Assembly: GCA_026874595.1 (NCBI GenBank)
Contig: CM049310.1
Span: forward strand, 20,748,058 to 20,812,057
Source: Sipunculus nudus
Taxonomy: Eukaryota > Annelida > Sipuncula > Golfingiida > Sipunculidae
DNA length: 64,000 nt
Reading direction: 5' to 3'
The position numbers and the translations under genes are program-made. The notes below the pieces were generated by a model. That model worked only from the letters and a program-made list of their open reading frames with translations. It did not search any database and had not been told where the DNA came from. Shown here in pieces: positions 51,691-62,659 of the stretch (position 1 is the first letter of the stretch; each line of letters begins with the position of its first letter).

Positions 51691-53149
51691 CATCATATGC
51701 TAGCTGGTTATTCTGCTTCCACAAATGTCAAGACAACTCTGGTTTACATCAGATATACTGCTTTTCCAGTTCTGTTTGTTATTTTTAGACAGTAATGGCA
51801 CAAACATCCAGGTTGATAGAAAATACAGATCACATAAAAATGTCCTAGGAAAACAGACGCTACACCACACTATACAACCCTGTGTTATGCACAGTCTTAT
51901 CCTGGTAGTTCAGTCAGTGTGTACTATGTTTTATGTTATTTACAGAAAACCACTGTTATGATCATGAACTATGGTTTACATGCAAATAGGGTTTTAAGCA
52001 GTTAGCATGGATATTCACACAATGTGTGAGAGTGAAATTGTTCAATCAAATAACATCATGCTTGTAAATTCAGTTATGAAAACATGAATCATTTTATTTT
52101 ATTTTTTTTTTTTTGCAAAACAACAAGGATCTAACATTAGATGCTGAAGTTCACAGTGAAGCCAATACTGCAGCTCCACAGTACTGTAGCTGTCAAAATG
52201 GAGACAACCAAAATGAATTAAAAAAATCCAGATGTGTTTGGATATAATTTACCTCAAATGCTGAATAACACATGAATAATATACAGTTCACACAGAAATA
52301 AGTATGGAGAAAGAAATAAAGGAAAAAACTAGAGACAGGGATACACTAGAACTAGAAGACTTGAGGCAAACAGACAACAGATCTACCTGAAGTGAATGTA
52401 TTCTTCCCCATAGTATGTTCTATTTTTATAATGTTAATGAATAACATTTATTAGTCAGAGAATTATTTTCCGACATTGTCTAACAGTGGTTTGACTTTCT
52501 TTAAGATAGAGCATGTGATGTCTGGTGCATTTTCCATCAAAATGTTTAATTACTCATTAATAAAGGAATCATAGATAAAATAAAATGATTTCTGTGATCT
52601 CGTCGAAGTTCTGTTAACATCATTAAAAAAGATGAAAACATGTGTGATATCCTATGCCACTTGTGATTGGACAGTGTGACTCATATCTGGGATGTGTGTG
52701 CTACACTATAGGTGACTGGTTCATGCTGGGGTCATGGAAGGTGAAAAAATCTGATTAGTTAACTGGCCACATTATTGTATAAACAGGTGAATAAAGAATG
52801 TCTTTAATCACCTTTGACCTAAAGCCAAATTGAGCCCTGCTGACCCTGTGAGAGATCATGGCCTGCAGTGATCGTTCCTTGGTGTAAAACACAGGAATAT
52901 TATAATCCTCAGTTATGTCCCAATATATGAATACTTATCAAAACTCTGCAAGTACTGTGATCTTTGGAGCAACCCTATGAATTATAAGGATAAATGACTT
53001 AGATAAAGGTGAAGATTACAATTTTTAATGCAAATTAATTGAATATGTTGCCTGATTCATTTTGTCATTGATGACTTCCTATCTGAAAAATTAGAATACT
53101 TTAAAGTGGCAAAATGCACACTGAAGCAAAATATTTGCAGTTAAAACAC

Positions 53150-53364
53150 ATTTGTCCCTCCACCAGCCACAGTGGCCTCTTAGGTGTCCACTGGAGATGG
53201 AGATTTTAAGTGTTGGGCGGACAAAAGTGTTTGTTTTCCTGAATGGCCGGTTGTCTACCACAGAGGGGTTCATTTTATAATAAGAAATGTTCTGTGGGTG
53301 AAAGGACGGTCCATTCAGCAGGGTGTTCTCCCCAGTGGGGTGTTCGCAGTAAAGAGTTTCACTG
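53150..53364. mobile_element. Right part of a pogo/Tigger-type MITE
   Basis: The right end, read on the reverse strand, is CAGTGAAACTCTTTACTGCG, followed by TA (53365-53366). The interior GGTTGTCTACCACAGAGGGG and GTGTTCTCCCCAGTGGGGTG fits Tigger TIR-adjacent sequence. No matching left end was found, so the left boundary is approximate. Confidence 0.55.
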
Positions 53365-53374
53365 TACAATAAGG

Positions 53375-53830
53375 TACAAAAGGGTTCTTACATTATTGTG
53401 GGTCAGAGATAGGTCAAATTTGAAACCAATATGTCTATCCAAACTGGAGATATCATCTGAAAACAAATAGGCATACATATGGCCCCTGTGACCTTGACCT
53501 TTGACCGTGTGATCCAAAAATCAATCAGGTTCTTCCCCTATTAGCAGGTCAGCTATATGTTCAAGATGGAAGGTTTGGGATGAAAAGTTTGGCTTAAAAT
53601 GCATCCACAATATTTCTAAATATGTGGGTCCTGTGACCTTGATCTTTGACCTCATGATCCTTAAATCAAAAGAGTTATTTTGTTAGAGATGGGCCAGATA
53701 TAAGTCAAGTTTTAAATCCATATGTCAATCCAAACTGGAGTTATCATCAGGAAACAAATTTGACGGACATACAAAAAGACAAACAGACAGATGGACAGGG
53801 TGATTAATATTATAGGGCATCCACTAATTC
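53375..53830 (+). repeat. Tandem family A, partial second locus
   Basis: One to two units match 2330-3340, including AAACTGGAGATATCATCTG, GACCTTGACCTTTGACCGTG and GGAAGGTTTGGGATGAAAAG. The end is a decayed GACA tail and GGGTGATTAATATTATAGGG-CATCCACT. Confidence 0.8.
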
Positions 53831-53849
53831 AAGTGAGGCCCTAATAAAC

Positions 53850-54495
53850 ACTTTTATAAAGATTTTAGGACACAGATGAAACCACAGCAGTGAATCTGAT
53901 AGTATCAATATAATTTGGTAGTCTCAAATTAAAAGAAAAAATGCATAAAAAATAGAAAAAAATACAGGTGGCACCACCTGTCTTCAGAAACTGAAGAAAC
54001 CAATCATAATCAATAAACACACTTTAGTTTCAGGACACTGGATGAAACCATAGCTGAGAAACTGACATACCGGTAGCTGCTGTCATTTGACAGTCTCAAA
54101 ATCGGAAAAAAAATCATAAAAATCAGAAAAAATACAGATGGTGCCACTAGTAATCTGGAACTGACAAAACTTGTCATGATCATTTTTCAAGGCAAGATTC
54201 ATGGCAATCCATGCATTAATTATCAAGATACTGGAGGTTTTGTATCAAATTTTTAATTATTCTGGTGGGTACTTAGAGCCCCATTACTCAGAGGATATAG
54301 GTCACACTGACCTAATTTCAGGTTTCCAAGGAGATTTTTTATTGACCTCTCTGGATGTACACTAAGAAGTTTCTAGGTCCAGCAGTTACGATTTGTGCCC
54401 TGCTGTCGAAGGCCAGACACCAGGATGGATGACGGGCAAAGTGCCATACCTATACCTCAGTTGACTTTCTGTCAGTTGAGGTAACTATTATAGTT
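53850..54495 (+). repeat. Family B unit with terminal hairpin, second locus
   Basis: It matches 3362-3840, with a short duplicated start. The hairpin at 54455-54481 has arms CCTCAGTTGAC / GTCAGTTGAGG. Confidence 0.8.
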
Positions 54496-56171
54496 ATAAA
54501 AAATGTTGAAATGGAAATCTGAGAGAAATCATAAATTTGTATTTATGAGTTAGTCATATCCTTGCTTTCTTATTTTAATTTTAAATAACATTTAGCTAGA
54601 GTTCCATCAAATTTTGTAATTTTGGAGGGAAATCAATATGGACTAACCTATTTGTGTTTGGAATATTCTTTCAAAAGTTTATGTACTTTTTTGTCTTTGT
54701 GATGTGTGTTCTGTTCATAACATCAGACCTAAGGTAACAAAGTGTTTTTTCTACTAGTCTCAGGATGGACTGGGCCTCATTTCTTGAGTTTTGACCTCTC
54801 AGTCTGAGTCTCTGATAAAGCGCTGTATGCAGGAGATGTATATATCTAATTAAATCAATATAAAATGAAATTATTTCTGGAGTTCATCTACCCTATATAA
54901 ATTAAGTGAAATAAACACAGGACAAACAATTTAAATAGGAGTCAACCATAAAACAATATAATGGGTTTTTGCAGCTAACCATGACCTATTCTCTAATTCT
55001 GGTTATACTCCAAATAAATAAATACTCTACATATTTCTAATGTAGCCACCAATCTGCCACTATTTACATTTCTTAAAATTCAGTTATCTTAACAAACAGT
55101 AGTGGTCCATCATCATTAGAATTAATTTATATAACCTCAGATTATATTTGCTTTCACAAATTCATAAATTCCCTCTTTCTCTCTTAGGTCAGCATGATGG
55201 TCAGAGTCACAGTTGAGTACAAAATTTGATGATGAATAAGGAATTGGCTGAGAACTATATTAATCTTGTTTTGATAAGACATACTTAGATCATTTTTTTA
55301 AACCTTCATTTTTATTCAAGGTTTTAGAACAAAAGTTTATCTGGTTTGAAATCATGCTGGTATACTTATGCTGGTATCAGGGAGTCAAAAGTATAAAGTT
55401 CCTGGAAAAGTTATGGTGGTATTATAAAAAGTAGGAGACTGTCCTTAAGAATTATGATCAATTATCTAGACTTTCCTTATGAGTACTGGTAATGGTAGCT
55501 CTTAAATCAGTGATGTATAATCAATCCACAACACTCCATCAATTTTTCTCTTTAGGCATAATTATTCCTGTGTAACAAATCTAAGACCATTAATGCAAGA
55601 AAGGCTACACTACTTTATCTGTCATCAAGCCATCTGGTTGAAAGTGACATTTCACATTACCTGACTGAGTAGTTGTACTCCAGCAATAAAATAGTTCAGT
55701 AAATGTCCAAGTATCCTGGGCATGCAACTCTTATTAATGTTATTTTAAATTATTCAAAACTCCTACTGCTATTTGTGGTGAAAAAACCTGAAATATGACT
55801 TAGTTACTGGTTTAAAACATTTGAACTAATTTTTTGTGCATTTTTTTTCCATATTTCCTTTAACTTAGGCCTGCCAAAGGTAAATGACCAAAAAAATAGG
55901 GCAAGTGTTCCAGAAAAAAAAAGAGTAGACATCTTTGAAATAGTAATTTCAGTAAAATCCGCGTCAATGCCCCATTTTTTATCACAAACCGAATAAAGAT
56001 GTGCTTTGCATACCACAGTTGTGTATTTATATCAATGCATATCATTCCCAATGTCAGAAACATACATGACACCCATCCCCCTGCATGAAGACTAGGGCAT
56101 TTTCCACATGTTGTGACACATGCTGGACATTTGCATACAAAAATTCTTAAATGTCCAATTGTTGTTCGAAC

Positions 56172-56468
56172 TAGTGGTGGGCCGATCATCGAGTTTTTTC
56201 GAAAGTCAGTCAGTTTGCTGCCACTTTCAACCGTTTGATTACCAAAGGCAACTATCGACTACATCATACTCATGATTGTTTTTTTTCAGAATGTCTTTAT
56301 GTTATAGACAAAAATTATTCTAAGACATGCGGGATGGGTTAAGAAAGTATAGTTTCACAGATGATTGCATATTTCTTTATATTTGTCTGAACTGATTAAT
56401 AATCAATCATCCATCGGTTTGCTCAAACAGATGATCGATTATGAAAAAGGAACGGACTCCCACCACTA
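56172..56468. mobile_element. hAT-type MITE with 8 bp target-site duplication
   Basis: The 297 bp element has inverted ends TAGTGGTGGG (56172-56181 and 56459-56468). It is flanked by GTTCGAAC (56164-56171) and GTTCAAAC (56469-56476), an 8 bp duplication with one change. End sequence and 8 bp duplication are both diagnostic of hAT elements. No transposase is present. Confidence 0.9.
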
Positions 56469-57669
56469 GTTCAAACTGGACTGTTAATAAAGCAGAAGAG
56501 AAATAGTATTTATCAGAATTCTTTCACACAAAAAAAAACAGGAAAAAAAGAGTGCTGCTGAAAAGACTGAAAAAAAGTGTAATAAGGCTAATTTTTTGGA
56601 AAACCTTTAAAAAAGGAAGACTCTTTCAAAAAAGAGTGATTTGGCAGGCCTGCCATATATTATTTACCAGTCCCCAATAAATCAACCTACACTTGAACCT
56701 AGAGGCTCAGTTGTAAAATCACAAAAAAATTTTATTCTTCTAAATTATAAATATATGGAACTCATACATGACAAATATAAATGTATTTTGCTGTATAAGA
56801 ACCGTATTTGAACAATATTTGATGAAATACATCATATATAGCATTTAAATACAAAATTACTGATCCATTCAAAGTATAAGCATGAATACAAATATCCTTA
56901 TATATATATTCTGTATATGTAAAGACTGAAAGAATGTTTAAATCACTTAACAAATCTTCATTATTTACACTGACACTATCATACACAACTTATAGATACA
57001 GATTACTTCAAAATATATACATGTCAAACCACACAATTTGTTTTTCATCACCACAGAATGGCTAGGTTGTAAGTATTTTTAAGGATTTTTTTCAAACTTG
57101 CCTTACAAAAAATTATTGTGTGTCAGCGATGATGGTCAGCCTAATAATTTATGAATAAAAAAGGGAAATAATTTCACAATTTAAATCTTATTATACATAT
57201 TTCATTTTTGGCGCACTGGCCTCTAAGTAAATTGCTTAAGAAATCACTAATTGAGTGAGCGAAAATGACAGACGACAAATAGTTGCTTAATTACTGTGCG
57301 GACAAATATGCATGGTTGATTATATTTTCAACATTGTTAGATCAAGATTTAACTATTTCTGGTCATTACAGCAATGAGGACATTATAGACACAAAAGCAA
57401 TTGCATTCATAATCAAAATGCAAAGGACTGTATCTCAATTGTACATCAATTACCAGAGTTTCAGTAATGGCACTGAGTTAAAATAATAGACAGGTCTCAG
57501 TCTATATCTGTGCCTATGAGGCTATAGAGGCCCACAGTACAGATCTTCAATAATATAACGATCCATTTAATCATTAATGTCCACTTCTTTTTCCAGCACA
57601 GACCAGGCAAAAGAAACTGCACGTATCCTGAGGGAATATATCAGATCAATAGACTGAAATAGTACTCAC

Positions 57670-57770
57670 CTTATGGAAATTGACGGGTGCCTCTTAAAGA
57701 CTGAGAAAATTATTTCAAGAAACTGCTATGCTTGAACTGTCAAAACACCTACAGAGGTTCCTGGGTTCCT
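57670..57770 (-). other. EVI5: Probable noncoding first exon (5' UTR) of EVI5
   Basis: A near-ideal donor, ATAAG/GTGAGTAC, ends an exon at 57670 on the minus strand. The preceding sequence has no EVI5-like coding content. It lies about 60-170 bp downstream of a CCAAT box plus ETS site on the same strand. This fits a short untranslated exon spliced to the acceptor at 18878. The upstream boundary (TSS) is an estimate. Confidence 0.5.
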
Positions 57771-58292
57771 CCCACAAATCTCATTGATTTACACCAGTGC
57801 AGTTTACGTTTGTTATCATGTCTCTGATTGGTCAATCACTTCCGGTCATAAATTAACAAAATAAGGTGTTTACTGTCGGTCTGCGCGATTAGGATGCAAA
57901 GGAAATTGACACGTTCATTTGGAAACAATTAAAACATTTAATATATTAACTTACATTTGAACGTGACTTCTGAACTGGATAAAAAGCCTATGTAAACACC
58001 AAATATTTGACCAGCTGTTGGAAAATACGGCATCCAGGCTTGCTCCAATAGGCGAGCTTGTAAGAAACTAATCAATAAAAACCATAACTGCGTGGTTTAG
58101 GAATTTAGTGTTATTTATGAAGAATTTCCTCTTATATAATTTCACAAGCATAACCTTGAATGGAGTCTTATTATTACGTAATTTACGTTTCATCTTTAAC
58201 CGACTATTGTGAAAAATAAATAAAATAATTTATATTCATTTCGATTCCCGATTCGGCTATACATGTAGAATCTGTGTGTTCCAGTAATAACC
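57771..58292. promoter_or_regulatory. Candidate bidirectional promoter between EVI5 (-) and a PIN1-like gene (+)
   Basis: This interval separates the putative EVI5 first exon from the start codon of a PIN1-like first exon. It includes clustered NF-Y and ETS sites at 57824-57846 and a GCGCG-containing patch near 57890. No TATA box is placed convincingly for either direction. NF-Y plus ETS sites without TATA are typical of animal bidirectional housekeeping promoters. Confidence 0.5.
57824..57846 (-). promoter_or_regulatory. CCAAT box (NF-Y) with adjacent ETS site
   Basis: On the minus strand the sequence reads ACCGGAAGTG (57846-57837) followed by CCAATCAG (57831-57824). The first is a consensus ETS/GABP site and the second a consensus NF-Y site. 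They lie about 155 bp upstream of the proposed EVI5 exon 1 donor and 447 bp upstream of the plus-strand ATG. Confidence 0.6.
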
Positions 58293-58350
58293 ATGGCGGA
58301 TGATATACCGGCAGACTGGGGATGGGAAGTAAAAACCAGCAGGTCTACGG
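58293..58350 (+). CDS. PIN1: First coding exon of a PIN1-like WW-domain peptidyl-prolyl isomerase
   Basis: ATG sits in an ideal Kozak context (ACCATGG). It starts 19 codons plus one base, reading MADDIPADWGWEVKTSRST and then the first base of a Gly codon at the donor ACGG/GTAATT. This resembles the start of PIN1 proteins (MADEE-LPPGWE-R-SRSSG), where the first WW-domain Trp is followed by the SRS-G loop. The exon ends in phase 1 after 58 coding bases, which I recall is also where human PIN1 exon 1 ends. PIN1 isomerises phospho-Ser/Thr-Pro bonds. I could not find the second exon (YYFN...W) before 64000, so the gene continues to the right. Another WW-domain protein is possible. The peptide is two residues longer before the Trp than vertebrate PIN1. 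Confidence 0.62.
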
Positions 58351-58909
58351 GTAATTAGCTTTAGAGACTCAATTACAGATTAGAATACGACACAAGTAAT
58401 TGATTGATTCGAAATTTCATTAAGATGTCTGACAATCATTTAACGCTGAGACCTATTTCAGTGTGTCATTTGAAATGCCCTTATTATCGACACCCTCTCC
58501 CTTTCACTCTGTTTTAGGCAACAGTGCCCGAAATGCTACCCAGTCCTATAAGTATAACTATAAAGCTATATGCCACAGTAAATTGGTACATTTGTACACC
58601 AAGAGACCATTTGAATGTACAGATACAGGCCACTGTGCTACCCTAAAAGTGCTTTTCCTTAAGTGCGTAGTCTGTATCCGTACTACTGTAGTCCAAAATG
58701 CGTAGTTCGCAAAAATCGCTTTGTAGAATTTTTAACTGGGCCATTTCCATTCATCATCATGCGTTGTCCATATGTGTAGTTAATATCTGCACGCTGCTGG
58801 GAGCCATTTATTGGCATTAGGTTGAATTTTGTTGTCCTTTCTTTAACATACACATTATCCAAATGCTTAAGCCGTAAACATCAGAACTGCACCTTAAATA
58901 ATAACAAGT

Positions 58910-58938
58910 GACCCATGGGTCATGACGCTCAGCTGACT
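58910..58938 (-). repeat. Terminal hairpin motif GACCCATGGGTC + AGTCAGCTGAGC (copy 4)
   Basis: Perfect palindrome at 58910-58921 and GCTCAGCTGACT at 58927-58938. On the minus strand it reads AGTCAGCTGAGC, five bases, palindrome, then ACTTGTT. The first part equals the right arm of the family B hairpin. Confidence 0.65.
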
Positions 58939-59079
58939 GGGAAGAGATTCGCAAAAGGAAATTTTATCATCAGAATGGTAGTATATACCCATTCAACTGA
59001 AGCATCAAACAGATTAACCAACAGGCCAAGATTTAGTCTGTATTTATATATCTCAAAAAAAGAGAAAAATGTGTAAACT

Positions 59080-60251
59080 TTTAAAACTAGAATATGGGTA
59101 ACCGACAAGTGACTACATGTATCTGCCAAAATCGGATAGTGAGGCATGGATTGAGTGGCAAGGGGAAATAGAGTGAGGTATGTTGCATATTAGCATGGAT
59201 GTCTGCAGCCTAAATGTGTATGTAGGTTGTGCCACCTACCACAAATCCAGAAAGCTGTCCAAGCTGTATACACCTGCAAAATTTTAGGCAGAAAAGTCTA
59301 ACCACTACATGTATATGAGCGATTTTTGCCCATGGCAGACAAACAGACAAACACTGTGCAAAAATCTTTGCAGGTAACCCCTCCAGTTTTGTGTATGATA
59401 AAGACCTATGTGAGATCTAAACACATGCACAATTTTGGCCCAATCGGTCAAATGGTTCCTGAGATATGGGCTTGGATGTGTCCAGCGTTAACTAGAATGT
59501 AGGTGGCGCCACCTGTCATAAAATCAAGAAAGCTGTCCACGATGTATAAACCTGCAAAATTTTAGGCAGTTATGTCGAACCACTACAGAGAAATGAGTAA
59601 TTTTAGGCCACGGCAGACTAACAGACAGACGCTTTGCAAACATTGTTACAGGTGGCACCACCATTTTTTGTGTATGTTACAGAGCTATCAAAGGGCTACA
59701 TTTGTATAAAGTTTATTTCCTGATCGGTCAAACGGTTCCCGAGATATAAGCTTGGATGTCATCAGCGTGAACGTGAACGTAGGTGGCGCCACCTGTCATA
59801 AAATCAAGAAAGCTATCCTGGATGTATACACATGACGAATTTCAGGTGAATTAGTCAATTCACTGCAGAGATATGAGTGATTTTAACCCAAGGCAGATGA
59901 ACAGATGGACACTACATGGTTACAGGTGGCGCCACCATTTTTTGTGTATGTTATAAAGCAATCCAAGGGCTACATTTGTATCAATTTTATTTCCTGATCG
60001 GTCAAACAGTTCCCGAGATATGAGGGTTTATGAGTGGAAACAGACCCACAAATGGACACTGGATAGAGAGGAAAGGTCAGAGGTCAATGCAAATTGGTTA
60101 GGCACCAGTTCACATGTGACCCGATAATAGGTGTAAGTTTGGGAAAAATCGGTCCATTAGTCTCCGAAGAGTTCTCTGGAAACGAACGCCGCCGCGGCGG
60201 AGGAACTCGGTCAAAAACATAGTATCCGCAAAACTTCTTTTTGGCGGATAC
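59080..60251 (+). repeat. Tandem array, family C, with intact hairpin end
   Basis: It has the conserved head (GACAAGTGACTACATGTATC, then GGCATGGATTGAGTGGCAAG). About four units follow with GGTGGCGCCACC at 59502, 59782 and 59925. A GC-rich stretch (60186-60202, ACGCCGCCGCGGCGGAG) comes next. The perfect 8 bp hairpin GTATCCGC / GCGGATAC at 60222-60251 ends it. Head and end both carry GTATCNGCC-type sequence, suggesting a complete non-autonomous element of about 1.2 kb. Confidence 0.85.
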
Positions 60252-62317
60252 AAAAATACAGGTGGCTCCACCAGTCTGCAGAAACTAATAAAAACACTTA
60301 ATGGTCAATATCCATGCAAAAAATCATGGTGATCTCTGCATTAGTTGTTCAGATACTTCAGTTTTTGTATCAAATTGTCCATTATTCTGAGGGATACTTC
60401 GGAGTCCTATAGCTTGAAGGATATGGGTAACAGAGACCTAATTTCAAGTTTCCACAGGCACCTTTCATGGGCCTCCTTGCATGGCAAGAATGAAGATTCT
60501 AGGTCCAGTTGTTGCGATTTGTACCCTGTTGACAGATAACCACATCTTTAAAGGTCTCAAAAAAAAGAAAAAAATTCATAAAAATTTGAAAAAAAAATAG
60601 AGGTGGCACACCCAGTCTGCAGAAACTGATGGAACAGCTCATGATCAATATGTATGCCGAAAATCATGACCATCAGTGTTGTAGTTATTGAAATACTGCA
60701 GTTTTTGTATCAAATTTTCCATTATTCTGGGGGGGGGGGTATTTTGGACCCATACAGCTTAAAGAATATGGGTAACAGAGACCTAATTTCAAGTTTCCAT
60801 GGAGACTTTTCATGGGTCTCCCTGTGTGTCAAGAATGAAGATTCTTGGTCCAGTTTTTATGATTTGTGCCCTGTTAACAGATGTTCATATCTTTAAAGGT
60901 CTCAAAAATACAGAAAAATTTCGTAAAAAAAAACCGAACAAATACAGGTGGTGCCACCAGTCTGCAGAAACTTATGAAACACTCCATGATCAATATCCAT
61001 GCAAACAATTATGGTTATCTCTGCATTAGTTGTTCAGATACTTTAGCTTTTGTATCAAATTTTCCATTATTCTGAGCTGTACTTTGGAGTGCCATAGCTC
61101 AAAGGATATGGGTAACAGAGACCAAATTTCAGGTTTCCATGGAGACTTATCATGGGTCTCCCTGTGTGTCAAGAACGAAGATTCTAGGTCCAGTCGTTAC
61201 GATTTGTACCCTGTTGACAGATAACTACATCCTTAAAGGTCTCAAAAATGGAGAAAACAATTCGTGAACATTGAAAAATACAGGTGGCGCCACCAGTCTG
61301 CACAAACTGATGAAACATCTCATGATCAATATGTATGTCGAAAATCATGACCATCAGTGATGTAGTTAATGAGATATTGAAGTTTTTGTATGAAATTTTT
61401 GACTATTCTGGGGGGTAATTTTGGGCCCCATAGCTCGAAGGATATGGGTAACAGAGACCTAATTTCTGGTTTCCATGGAGACTTTTCATAGGTCTCTCAG
61501 TGTGTCGAAAATGAAGATTCTGGGTCCAGTCGTTACGATTTGTGCCACGCTAACAGATGACAGCATCCTCAAAAGTCTCAAAAATAGAGGAAAAAATCGT
61601 AAAAAATCAAACAGTTCAGGTGGCACCACCAGTCTGCAGGAACTGATCGAACATCTCATGATCAATATGTATGCCAAAAATGAAGACCACCAGTGATGTA
61701 GTTATTGAGATATTGAAGTTTTTGTATGAAATTTTTTACTATTCTGGGGGGTACTTTGGGGCCCCATAGCTCAAAGGATATGGGTAACAGAGACCTAATT
61801 TCTGGTTTCCAAGGAGATTTTTCATGGACCTCTCAGTGTGTCAAGAATTAAGATTCTAAGTCCAGTCTTTTTGATTTGTGCCTTGTTAACAGATGTTCTC
61901 ATTTTTAAAGGTCTCAAAAATAGAGAAAAAAATTCGTAAAAAATCGAAAAATACAGGTGGCGCCACCAGTCTGCAGGAAGTGATGTAACATCTCATGATC
62001 AATATGTATGCCAAAAATCATGACCATCAGTCAAGTAGTTAATGAGATATTGAAGTTTTTGTATGAAATTTTTGACTTTTCTGGGGGGTACTTTGGGGCC
62101 ACATAGCTCGAAGGATATGGGTAACAGAGACCTTATTTCTGGTTTCCAAGGAGATTTTTTATGGACCTCTCAGAATCCCAAGTTACAAGGTTCTAAGTCA
62201 AGTGGTTACGATTTGTGCCTGGTTAACGGACGGACAGACAGACAGACGGACAGACGGACGACGGACAACGAGTGATCGCTATAGCTCAGATGACTTTCAG
62301 TCAGCTGAGCTAAAAAT
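60252..62317 (+). repeat. Tandem array, family B: six units, 336-345 bp period, microsatellite and hairpin end
   Basis: The anchor CAGTCTGCA/G recurs at 60272, 60613, 60958, 61294, 61630 and 61967 (spacings 341, 345, 336, 336, 337). Each unit has GGTGG-CACC, ATCTCATGATCAATATGTAT, TTATTCTGGGGGGTA, GGATATGGGTAACAGAGACC and GTTACGATTTGTGCCCTGTT. The array ends in GGACAGACAGACAGACGGAC-type microsatellite (62228-62270). The hairpin AGCTCAGATGACT / AGTCAGCTGAGCT (62283-62311, one mismatch) and CTAAAAAT follow. Confidence 0.9.
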
Positions 62318-62659
62318 TAAGATCCATTTTGAAAATATTAATAAAATATAAATATTTAAACAAACAAACTTTGGAAATATATGGAAATGTACAATAAATA
62401 TATGGTGAAATGGCTTTCAAAGAAAGAAAATCTTCAACCATGGGGCACCTATCAACAAGGAGTATGGACTACGCATACCTACTTATGGAAAACAAACTTT
62501 GCAGATACGGATAAGGCATATAGACTACGCATGCAGATAACAAATATGAACTATGCACTTATGGAAAACAGCCTTTAATCTGCCCAATCAGGGGGCTATT
62601 CAATAAGTGTGCCTGGGGCTGGTGCCAGAGCTCAGATATATAGAACTCTATCATATATA

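Larger units (their letters stand above)
18878..57669 (-). other. EVI5 intron 1 (38.8 kb, if the exon 1 assignment is right)
   Basis: No convincing coding exon was recognised in this interval. Simple AT-rich sequence fills 20480-25050, 26340-33190, 39720-47330, 49630-53100 and 54500-56170. The rest is tandem arrays, transposons and the inverted-repeat Smad motif cluster listed separately. Confidence 0.5.

Noticed and set aside
60252-62317. Regularly spaced repeats that might suggest a CRISPR array
   Set aside because: The repeats are contiguous 340 bp tandem units with no unique spacers, in an animal genome.
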